A stretch of 64,000 nucleotides of DNA from contig NZ_CP084606.1 of the NCBI RefSeq assembly GCF_022376835.1, positions 1,544,501 to 1,608,500 on the forward strand, in the 5' to 3' direction. The DNA comes from Brucepastera parasyntrophica (GTDB lineage: Bacteria; Spirochaetota; Spirochaetia; Treponematales; Treponemataceae). The notes below the pieces were generated by a model, which made no database searches, was not told the DNA's origin, and saw nothing but the letters and a program-made list of their open reading frames with translations. Below are positions 28,141-36,685 of this stretch, piece by piece. Within the stretch, counting starts at the first letter, position 1. The number at the start of each line of letters is the position of its first letter. The position numbers and the translations under genes are program-made.

Positions 28141-28162
28141 GCGCCGCCAAGGAGGGCGGCGC
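28141..28162. other. GC-rich hairpin near attI
   Basis: GCGCCGCC and GGCGGCGC form a perfect 8-bp stem with a six-base loop, between the attI core and the zinc-finger gene. It stands out in an AT-rich cassette and matches the geometry of the hairpin at 26089-26110. Confidence 0.6.
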
Positions 28163-28197
28163 GGCAATCCCTTCCATGATATTTTTTCGGGTATTGC

Positions 28198-28230
28198 GTT
28201 TAACGTCCCTTACCCGAATTTCGCTTATTA
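28198..28230 (-). other. Putative attI integration site
   Basis: A lone core GTTTAAC at 28198-28204 is followed by GTCCC as in every attC, but the sequence then diverges and no partner core or outer stem follows. The array ends here, next to the recombinase 3' end. The bases on the cassette side match the flank of attC 16's upper core, as expected if the first cassette was inserted at this point. Confidence 0.75.
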
Positions 28231-28346
28231 CCCTTCTCTTCAAGTATACAGCGAATTCATAAAAACACATTGCCGGCGGCATATTACGCATGAAAATTCA
28301 CATATACTAATACATGCTGCATATTACCAGTAATACCATAATATTT

Positions 28347-29501
28347 CTATTCGGAATCCAGAGGACTTTTTATTTTTAAAGAGCTTTTTTTCGCGACATG
28401 AGTATATCGCTGGGTTGTTTTAATTGACATATGCCCAAGCAATTCCTGTATGTATCTTACATCTGTGCCGGATTCAAGGAGATGGGTCGCAAAAGAATGT
28501 CTCAGGGCATGTATTGAAGCCTGTTTTTGTATATTGCTTTTTCGCAGCGCATTTTCAAAAATTTTTTGCGCGGAACGGATTGATAAATGTCCGGCCGGGT
28601 TTTGCCCCGGAAAAAGCCATCTGCCGGGGCCATATATCCTGCAATAATCCCGCATAAACCGCGCGGCGCGTTCCGACAATATGGTATACCTGTCTTTCCT
28701 TCCCTTTCCTGATCGGACAAATACCGTCATGCGGTCCGTATCAATATCATCAGGCCGGAGAGAGACAATTTCGCTGACCCTCAAGCCTGAAGAATATGCC
28801 AGCATCAGGAGCAGACGGTGTTTCGGATTGTTCTCGCATTCAAGAAGCTTTCTGATTTCTGCGATACTGAAAACAGCCGGGAGCTGTTTATCCTTTTTAG
28901 GCCGCTGCCGGTCAGCAAGGATATCCCTGTTATGAATCTGTTGAAAAAAGAACCGGAAAGCGCTTATCGCGAGATTCATTGATGAAGCCGAAAGGTTGCG
29001 CGTTTTGCTTCGCATAGCCAGATATTGCCGGATATCCTCCCGGTTAATGTTTTCAGGATTTTTCCCGAGGGTTCTGCACAGCGCTTTATTCTGCGCAATA
29101 TATGACTTTATGGTACCCTGACTGTATTTTCTGGCGTAAAGTTCATCTGAAAGCCTTTTTTCATCTGCTTCGCTGAAAAATGTATCCCGCGTCTTTGCCT
29201 TTTCGAGACATTGAGTATCTGAACCCCATGCCTTTAAATATGTTCCGGAAGGATAAATACAATGCCCATTGCGGAAAAACCGTATTGCACCGGCCCGGTC
29301 CATCTTTGCATAAAAAGCCCTTTCCGCCAGTATTTTTTTCAGGACTGATTCCGTTTCATCATTTTTCCGGATAATCAGCGACTTTTTGCCGGGATCCCAT
29401 ATCCCGTGCAGGGCTTCCTGAAGCAGCCGGAAAAAGGCCGGATCAGCCCCATAAAAGGGTATTTGAATATGACTCAGGGTATAAAGCAGATACATGACCA
29501 T
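28347..29501 (-). CDS. Tyrosine recombinase, integron integrase or Xer-like, with N-terminal extension
   Basis: The protein has 384 residues. Catalytic residues are Arg241 (SSGLRVSEI), Lys266 (SGKGRK), His331 and Arg334 (HALRHSF), His357 (LLGH) and nucleophile Tyr366 (QRYTHV). The K266-H331 gap is 65 residues, as in XerC/XerD; canonical integron integrases carry an additional segment here that is absent. A core-binding SAM-like domain lies near residues 105-200. Residues 1-100 form an extra domain (HIQIPFYGADPAFFRLLQEA, WDPGKKSLII). It probably excises and inserts the cassettes at attI. It reads toward the array. Start at ATG 29501 with AGGAGG ten bases upstream. No SOS box is obvious. Confidence 0.9.
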   Translation of the reverse strand: MVMYLLYTLSHIQIPFYGADPAFFRLLQEALHGIWDPGKKSLIIRKNDETESVLKKILAERAFYAKMDRAGAIRFFRNGHCIYPSGTYLKAWGSDTQCLEKAKTRDTFFSEADEKRLSDELYARKYSQGTIKSYIAQNKALCRTLGKNPENINREDIRQYLAMRSKTRNLSASSMNLAISAFRFFFQQIHNRDILADRQRPKKDKQLPAVFSIAEIRKLLECENNPKHRLLLMLAYSSGLRVSEIVSLRPDDIDTDRMTVFVRSGKGRKDRYTILSERAARFMRDYCRIYGPGRWLFPGQNPAGHLSIRSAQKIFENALRKSNIQKQASIHALRHSFATHLLESGTDVRYIQELLGHMSIKTTQRYTHVAKKSSLKIKSPLDSE

Positions 29502-29612
29502 CCATCTACATCCTCCTGTATTATTTGTATACCGGAAATGAGTAAATGGCCTGTTAATTTTAAATCGAGAACCAATTTCGATAACTTACCGGGCAGCCGG
29601 AACATGCTCCGG

Positions 29613-29636
29613 TAGCTGGACTTTTTATCACAAAAT
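29613..29636. other. Inverted repeat between recombinase and gdhA
   Basis: AGCTGGA-TTTT and AAAA-TCCAGCT arms face each other around a short loop in the 282-base gap 29502-29783, upstream of the recombinase start. The rest of the gap shows no gene. It may be a plus-strand terminator-like hairpin or a regulatory site. Confidence 0.4.
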
Positions 29637-29713
29637 CCAGCTTTCATTCTACATCAGAAATCCTGACTTTACCACTTTTTTTATGAAATCCGGAAAAATA
29701 AGCGGAAACAAAT

Positions 29714-29741
29714 AAAAAAAGCCGCCCCAGGAAGGGCCGGC
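29714..29741 (-). terminator. Rho-independent terminator of gdhA
   Basis: On the minus strand a GC-rich stem (GCCGGCCC/GGGGCGGC with a five-base loop) is followed by seven T residues, about 45 bases after the gdhA stop. Confidence 0.85.
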
Positions 29742-29783
29742 CTCTTCAATTATCCAGAAACTGGAATAATAATCAGTAAAAAA

Positions 29784-31160
<1,377 letters not shown>

Positions 31161-31289
31161 TTACGCCTTTGTAACTTACGTATCATTTTTTTGATACCTA
31201 CAGCTCTCTGTTTTCAGGCAGATTTTACTTATTTTCAGGATTTTTGTATATACTTGTACTTTAGCAAAATTTAAAAACTGCACCGGGCA

Positions 31290-31335
31290 TAAAAAAACAG
31301 GCGGGTCCGGCATAATGCGGCGGCCGCCTGTTTTT
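31290..31335 (-). terminator. Bidirectional-looking terminator
   Basis: AACAGGCGG and CCGCCTGTT arms enclose a GC-rich loop, with A7 on one side and T5 on the other, so it can end transcription on both strands. It lies just beyond the stop of the secreted-protein gene and upstream of gdhA. Confidence 0.75.
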
Positions 31336-31355
31336 CCTGCTATCTTCCGGACTGG

Positions 31356-31874
31356 TTACATTTCTTCTTCCGAAAATTCAAACAGCTCTGCCAGTTCATC
31401 ATACCGCGAAAAAATCAGCGAAAGGTCTTCCGAGTTGAGCATTTTTTTCATTGTCTGTATCTGGGTATTCGTGTCATCCAGATAAAGCTGATAGTCAGGG
31501 GGGAACTGATCATAATATGCGTACTGTTCGGTCAGCAGCATATCAAGCGTTAAAGCTGTAAAGCCGACTGATATCGCAAATGTCTTTTCAAATCCGTTAT
31601 CACCCAGGCCCTGTTTTTTTAACGCGTTCTGTGTTTCCTTTGAAATATTCTGCGTGGCTACAATGCTTGAAATATCCCGTGAAGGATTTGACATGGCCTG
31701 CTCAAGTACCAGCGCAAAAGTACGCTCATTATCGCGTATTATTTCATCGATTGCATCATAATTCTGGATAAAGGAATCCAGGATTTTCTTTGTCAGTATC
31801 TTCTTGGGCGCGGACTGGGCAAACAGCAGTACACAGAAAACAGATAAAAATAAAGCTCCGGCTATTCTCTTCAT
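31356..31874 (-). CDS. Secreted protein, unknown function
   Basis: The protein has 172 residues. Residues 1-20 form a signal peptide (MKRIAGALFLSVFCVLLFAQ) with likely cleavage after AQS. The mature part is helical, with a YYDQFPPDYQLYLDD segment. No family is recognised; it is probably periplasmic. Stand-alone gene followed by a terminator. Confidence 0.75.
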   Translation of the reverse strand: MKRIAGALFLSVFCVLLFAQSAPKKILTKKILDSFIQNYDAIDEIIRDNERTFALVLEQAMSNPSRDISSIVATQNISKETQNALKKQGLGDNGFEKTFAISVGFTALTLDMLLTEQYAYYDQFPPDYQLYLDDTNTQIQTMKKMLNSEDLSLIFSRYDELAELFEFSEEEM

Positions 31875-31895
31875 TGGTATAGTCCTTTGATGTAA

Positions 31896-31939
31896 GTTTC
31901 TGATATTAAAGAATTAACTAATTCTTTAATATCAGAAAC
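31896..31939. repeat. Perfect 21-bp inverted repeat with two-base loop
   Basis: The arms (GTTTCTGATATT... and its complement) pair perfectly over 21 bp with only AC between them. It lies between glgP and the secreted-protein gene, 15 bases from a second perfect palindrome. Its length and lack of loop differ from ordinary terminators. Confidence 0.85.
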
Positions 31940-31953
31940 ATGTACAATCGGAA

Positions 31954-31983
31954 ATAGTCAAATAATTTAAATTATTTGACTAT
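31954..31983. repeat. Perfect 30-bp palindrome
   Basis: The 15-bp half ATAGTCAAATAATTT is followed directly by its complement. It begins 17 bases after the glgP stop. It is AT-rich and may act as a transcription end signal or protein-binding site for glgP. Confidence 0.85.
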
Positions 31984-32000
31984 ATAATAACTCCGTCAGC

Positions 32001-34454
32001 TTATGGTTCTACGACTATCTTTTTAAGATGCCATATACCGCTGACATAATCCTCAATAGTACGGTCTGAACTGAATTTTCCCGAGGCGGCAACATTGAGG
32101 AAGGCCATTTTTGCCCATGCCCGTTTATCGGAATATGCTTTTGCCAGTTTTTCCTGTGCTTCAACATAGGAATCAAAATCGGCAAGAATATAATAAACGT
32201 CAGGGCGCTGTCCTTCCACACCGAAGACCAGCGAATCATACAACTCCCGGAAAAGGCTGAGCGCCCCGGAATTATAGGTGCCGTCAACCAGCTGGTTCAG
32301 CACGGCAGCCAGCTTCGGGTTCTTTTCAAGATATTCCTGGGGGTTGTATGAATGGGCGGCGTCGATTTTCTGGATTTCGTCCGCGGTCAGACCGAAAATA
32401 AAGGCGTTTTCGGCGCCGACTTCCTCGACAATTTCAACGTTGGCCCCGTCCATCGTACCGATGGTCACCGCGCCGTTCATCATGAATTTCATGTTTCCGG
32501 TTCCGGAAGCTTCTTTTCCCGCCGTTGAGATCTGCTCCGAAACATCGGATGCGGGGAAGAGCTTTTCGGCAAGCGATACCCTGTAATTTTCAGCAAAGAC
32601 TATCTTGATTCTGTCTTTTACCCTATGGTCATTATTAACCCGGTCCGCGACTGTATTGATTAATTTAATAATGCTCTTTGCGCGGCGGTAGCCCGAAGCC
32701 GCTTTGGCTCCGAAAATAAAAGTACGGGGAACCGGATCATAGGAAGGGTCTTCCAGAATCCGGTTATACATATACATAATATGCAGAATATTCATCAGCT
32801 GCCTTTTATACTCATGCAGGCGCTTGATCTGTACGTCAAAAATTGAATCGGGATCAATAATAACGTTCTGTGTTTCTTTGAGATATGCCGCAAGCGCAAC
32901 CTTGTTCTGGTGCTTTATCTCCATGAATTCATCAAGGACCTTCGGATCATCGGCAAACTTTTCAAGCTTCCTCAGCTGGACCAGGTCTTTTTCCCAGCCG
33001 GGCCCTATCTTGTTTGTAATGAATTCCGCAAGCTTCGGATTCGCGCAGAGGAGCCAGCGGCGCTGGGTTACACCGTTTGTCTTGTTATTGAATTTTTCGG
33101 GATATATTTCAACCCAGTCAACCAGTTCAACGGTTTTAAGGATCTCGGTATGAAGGGCGGCAACGCCATTGACGGAAAAGCAGGCTACGATGGCAAGCCA
33201 GGCCATCCGGATCATGCCGTCGCCAATAATAGACATACGGTTCTGTTTTTCCCAGTTGCCGGGGAATTTTTCACGCAGCTCGGTCATGAACCGGCGGTTT
33301 ATTTCCTCAACAATCTGGTAAATGCGGGGCAGAAGTCCCTCAAAAATATCAATCGGCCATTTCTCAAGCGCTTCGGCGAGAATGGTATGATTAGTATAAG
33401 CAAAAGTCCGGGTTACAACGTCCCAGGCCTCTTCCCAACCCATGTCGTTTTCGTCCATGAGCAGACGCATCATTTCAGGAATGGCGACAACGGGATGGGT
33501 ATCATTCAGCTGGATAACATTGTAATCGGGGAATTTGCTGAAATCAGTCCCGTGGTCCCGTTTGAATTTCGCGACAAGGTCCTGCAGACTTGCGGAAGTA
33601 AAGAAATACTGCTGTTTCAGGCGGAGGGTCTTTCCTGAAGGGCCTGAATCATTCGGATATAATACGCGGGAAATATTCTCCGCATTGTTCTGGCGTTCAA
33701 CCGCCCTCATATACTGCATATCATTAAAGAGCTGCAGGTCGAAACCGTTTTCTGAAATGGCTTCCCACAGGCGGAGGCGGTTAACGCTGGGCGTATCAAA
33801 TCCGACAACCGGAACATCATAGGGAACCGCTGTTATTTCTTCTGCCCCAATTACCTTATATCTCAGATTGCCGTCTTCCCCCGTTTCGGCGACTGCTGTT
33901 CCTCCGAACAGGACTTTAACAGCCAGGTCGGAACGTTTGATTTCCCACGGGTCGCGGTGCTTCAGCCAGTTATCCGGATATTCCACCTGGTAGCCGTTCT
34001 CGATATGCTGTTCGAACATGCCATACTGATAGCGGATGCCATAGCCATGCCCCGGATAATCAAGAGTAGCAAGCGAATCAAGAAAACAGGCCGCAAGGCG
34101 TCCGAGTCCTCCGTTTCCGAGTCCCGCATCCGGCTCTTCGTCTTCAATGGAAGTATAGTCAAAATTCAGTTCTTTCAGAACTTCAGTTACACCTTCCTTG
34201 ATGCCGAAATTTACCAGATTATTGCTCATTGCCCGGCCCATCAGGAATTCCGCGGACATATAATACATCTGCTTTACCTGATTTTTTCCGTACATTTTTC
34301 TGGTTGCCATCCAGTTGGTCTGGACATGATCCATTACAACAGTGGAAACAGCATCATAAATATCATGTTTATTGGCTTCTTCGAGATCTTTCCCGTAATG
34401 CCGTTTAAGACGGGCGCGGATTGCCTCTTTAAATTCTTCCTTATTGAGTTTCAT
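32001..34454 (-). CDS. glgP: Glycogen/starch phosphorylase
   Basis: The protein has 817 residues. It has the N-terminal phosphorylase opening and AGLGNGGLGRLAACFLDS, QLNDTHP, IKRLHEYKRQ and the PLP-lysine region EASGTGNMKFMMNGA. It releases glucose-1-phosphate from glycogen with PLP as cofactor. The ATG at 34454 (MKLNKEEF) is preferred over an upstream in-frame GTG that overlaps the AGGAG site. Together with glgX upstream it forms a glycogen breakdown unit on the same strand. Confidence 0.97.
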   Translation of the reverse strand: MKLNKEEFKEAIRARLKRHYGKDLEEANKHDIYDAVSTVVMDHVQTNWMATRKMYGKNQVKQMYYMSAEFLMGRAMSNNLVNFGIKEGVTEVLKELNFDYTSIEDEEPDAGLGNGGLGRLAACFLDSLATLDYPGHGYGIRYQYGMFEQHIENGYQVEYPDNWLKHRDPWEIKRSDLAVKVLFGGTAVAETGEDGNLRYKVIGAEEITAVPYDVPVVGFDTPSVNRLRLWEAISENGFDLQLFNDMQYMRAVERQNNAENISRVLYPNDSGPSGKTLRLKQQYFFTSASLQDLVAKFKRDHGTDFSKFPDYNVIQLNDTHPVVAIPEMMRLLMDENDMGWEEAWDVVTRTFAYTNHTILAEALEKWPIDIFEGLLPRIYQIVEEINRRFMTELREKFPGNWEKQNRMSIIGDGMIRMAWLAIVACFSVNGVAALHTEILKTVELVDWVEIYPEKFNNKTNGVTQRRWLLCANPKLAEFITNKIGPGWEKDLVQLRKLEKFADDPKVLDEFMEIKHQNKVALAAYLKETQNVIIDPDSIFDVQIKRLHEYKRQLMNILHIMYMYNRILEDPSYDPVPRTFIFGAKAASGYRRAKSIIKLINTVADRVNNDHRVKDRIKIVFAENYRVSLAEKLFPASDVSEQISTAGKEASGTGNMKFMMNGAVTIGTMDGANVEIVEEVGAENAFIFGLTADEIQKIDAAHSYNPQEYLEKNPKLAAVLNQLVDGTYNSGALSLFRELYDSLVFGVEGQRPDVYYILADFDSYVEAQEKLAKAYSDKRAWAKMAFLNVAASGKFSSDRTIEDYVSGIWHLKKIVVEP

Positions 34455-34500
34455 AATAAAGATCACTCCTTAGCTTAAACTTCAGTTGTTATTGATAATA

Positions 34501-36651
34501 TTAAACTATTCTCGATATGAGGACAACACTGCATCTCGCAAGAATAACATATTTTTCCTGATTCGGGAGCATTTCTTCCCTCCCCGGTTCGAGAATGTCT
34601 TCGGGGGACATGCGGGAAGTATCAATTGCCCGGAACCACTTTTTCCCCGGCGGAGAGGGCGGAATTGTTACCGTAATGTCCCGTACGGACGCATTATAAA
34701 TTACATAAAAATCATTGTCGTCAGAGTCGGCAAAGGTGCTGGCCCGGTTTCCCATCAGCCGGAAGGCTATAAACTGATCCTGTTTGAGCCAGTCTGCGGG
34801 CTGTCCGTTTGTCCCGAACCAGCTTATATCAGGAGCGGCGTTTGTTCCCGTGTTTCTTCCGGTTAAAAAATCAGTACGCAAAAACACAGGATGGTTCCGT
34901 CTGAACCGGATAACTTCCCTTACAAAGCGGAAAACATCGGCATATTTTTCACAGAAATCCCAGTTCATCCAGGAAATTTCGTTGTCCTGACAGTAGGCGT
35001 TATTATTCCCTCCCTGGGTACGTCTTATTTCATCACCCATTTGGAGCATCGGCGTTCCCAGAGAAATAAGCAGTGAAAGCATGAGGTTTTTTACCTGCCG
35101 GTTACGGATATCCTCGATTTCAGGATTTACTGATGGGCCTTCAAACCCGTAATTATAACTGCAGTTACGGTCCTGTCCGTCTCTGTTTTCTTCACCATTT
35201 TCCTCATTGTGCTTTCCGTTATAGGTTACCAGGTCATTCAGGGTAAAACCGTCATGACTGGACAGGAAATTGATCGAATGGAAGGGTTTTCGCCCGTCTC
35301 TCAGATACAGATCGGCGGAACCTGTTATTCTGGTGGCAAAATTATGCAGCGCTCCGCTGTCACCGCGCCAGAACATCCTCACCTCGTCCCGGAACCGGTC
35401 ATTCCATTCAGCCCACCGGCCTCCCGGAAACCAGCCGACCTGGTAAGCCCCGCCCGCGTCCCAGGCTTCGGCAATGATTTTGGTTTGCCTGAGCACCGGA
35501 TCTTCCGCTATGCGTTCCAGCATGGGAGGATTATCCAGAAGTTCTCCCCTGGGACCTCTTCCGAGTATCGAACCCAGATCAAATCGGAAACCGTCAATGT
35601 GCATTTCGGTTACCCAATATCTGAGGCAGTCCAGAATAAGCGTTCTTACAACAGGATGATTGCAGTTTACGGTATTGCCGCAGCCTGAATAATTGCGGTA
35701 ATAACGCTTGTTGTCTTCAAGCATGTAATAGATGGGGTTATCAAATCCGCGGAAGCTCATGGTAACGCCGCGTTCATTTCCCTCGGCAGTATGATTGAAA
35801 ACAATATCAAGAATTACCTCAATTCCCGCCTTATGAAGCTCGCGGACCATTTCCTTGAATTCATGAACAGGCCCCGGGCCTTCCTGATTGAAAGCATAGG
35901 TGGCCTTTGGGGCAAAAAATGCGATAGTGCTGTATCCCCAGTAATTTTCAAGCCGTTCTCCCGTGCGGGGATTTTTCCGGGTATTCTCATACTCGTCAAA
36001 TTCATTGATAGGGAGCAGTTCGAGGCTGGTTATCCCGAGTTCTTTCAGGTAGGGAATGGCTTCAATAACACCCCGGTACGTACCGCCGTAAGGCAGCCCT
36101 GAGCTTTTATCAACAGTAAGGCCCTTAACATGAGCCTCATATACAACACAGTGCTGTAAAGGATAATTCAGCGGACGGTCTCCCTGCCAGTCGAACTCAT
36201 CATCGTCAATAACAATACACTTCGGGAAATCCAGAGCAGTATGGGAACTGGAATAGGCCAGATCAGGGTCAATATGGGGCGGGCGCTGGTAAGGCTTGTC
36301 CATATTTTTAAATATGGAACAGGGAGTCAGGGCCTTCGCGTACGGGTCCAGCAGAAATTTATGCTGATTAAACCGCAGCCCCTCGTTGGGCCTGAACGGA
36401 CCGTCAACACGATATAAATACAGTGCGTTTTTTTCCAGGCCGGAAACAAAAACATGCCAGATATCGCCGGTTTTATTTAAATCAGGATCAAACTGATACG
36501 TATAACTTGATTCCCCATCTTCCGGATTTTCAAAAAGTTCGAGAATTACATCAGTACCATTCCGCGTGAAAACACTGAAATTGACGCCTCCGGTTACTAC
36601 TGTTGCTCCAAGGGGGAGGGGTTTTCCTGGCAAAAAAGTCAGATTTTTCAT
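34501..36651 (-). CDS. glgX: Glycogen debranching enzyme GlgX
   Basis: The protein has 716 residues from the ATG at 36651 (MKNLTFLPGKPLPLG); the frame continues upstream into the divergent addB gene but without a family match. An N-terminal CBM48-like domain precedes a GH13 catalytic domain with VIEAIPYLKELGI, DIVFNHTAEG, DGFRFDLGS (nucleophile Asp), EAWDAGGAYQ and SSHDG. It removes alpha-1,6 branches left by GlgP. The gap to glgP is 46 bases, so the two are probably one operon. The start codon lies inside an 18-bp palindrome. Confidence 0.96.
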   Translation of the reverse strand: MKNLTFLPGKPLPLGATVVTGGVNFSVFTRNGTDVILELFENPEDGESSYTYQFDPDLNKTGDIWHVFVSGLEKNALYLYRVDGPFRPNEGLRFNQHKFLLDPYAKALTPCSIFKNMDKPYQRPPHIDPDLAYSSSHTALDFPKCIVIDDDEFDWQGDRPLNYPLQHCVVYEAHVKGLTVDKSSGLPYGGTYRGVIEAIPYLKELGITSLELLPINEFDEYENTRKNPRTGERLENYWGYSTIAFFAPKATYAFNQEGPGPVHEFKEMVRELHKAGIEVILDIVFNHTAEGNERGVTMSFRGFDNPIYYMLEDNKRYYRNYSGCGNTVNCNHPVVRTLILDCLRYWVTEMHIDGFRFDLGSILGRGPRGELLDNPPMLERIAEDPVLRQTKIIAEAWDAGGAYQVGWFPGGRWAEWNDRFRDEVRMFWRGDSGALHNFATRITGSADLYLRDGRKPFHSINFLSSHDGFTLNDLVTYNGKHNEENGEENRDGQDRNCSYNYGFEGPSVNPEIEDIRNRQVKNLMLSLLISLGTPMLQMGDEIRRTQGGNNNAYCQDNEISWMNWDFCEKYADVFRFVREVIRFRRNHPVFLRTDFLTGRNTGTNAAPDISWFGTNGQPADWLKQDQFIAFRLMGNRASTFADSDDNDFYVIYNASVRDITVTIPPSPPGKKWFRAIDTSRMSPEDILEPGREEMLPNQEKYVILARCSVVLISRIV

Positions 36652-36663
36652 GATATCATGAAA
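36646..36663. promoter_or_regulatory. Perfect palindrome over the glgX start, divergent glgX/addB region
   Basis: TTTCATGAT followed by its exact complement spans the ATG of glgX in the 34-base gap before addB. Its place between divergent genes suggests an operator or an RNA structure that hides the start codon. No typical ribosome binding site is seen for glgX. Confidence 0.5.
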
Positions 36664-36685
36664 GTATAGTGTGTGAATCGAATTT

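Larger units (their letters stand above)
158..28204 (-). mobile_element. Integron-like cassette array (16 complete cassettes, reverse-integron layout)
   Basis: Sixteen attC-like elements of about 163-183 bp recur at irregular intervals and separate AT-rich gene blocks. All genes read on the minus strand and each ends just before or inside an element. The array runs from the left edge to a lone core at 28198-28204 next to a tyrosine recombinase gene. Each cassette runs from the low core of its own attC up to the low core of the next attC, and its two ends match outside the core. This is the architecture of a chromosomal integron, but the recombinase reads in the cassette direction. Cargo is mostly nuclease-like or unknown, as is usual for large sedentary arrays. 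Confidence 0.93.

Noticed and set aside
28681..28935. Plus-strand ORFs inside the recombinase gene
   Set aside because: Antisense shadows of the catalytic domain.
29613..29636. A second attI or att half-site upstream of the recombinase
   Set aside because: The inverted repeat has no RYYYAAC/GTTRRRY core, so it is only reported as a hairpin.
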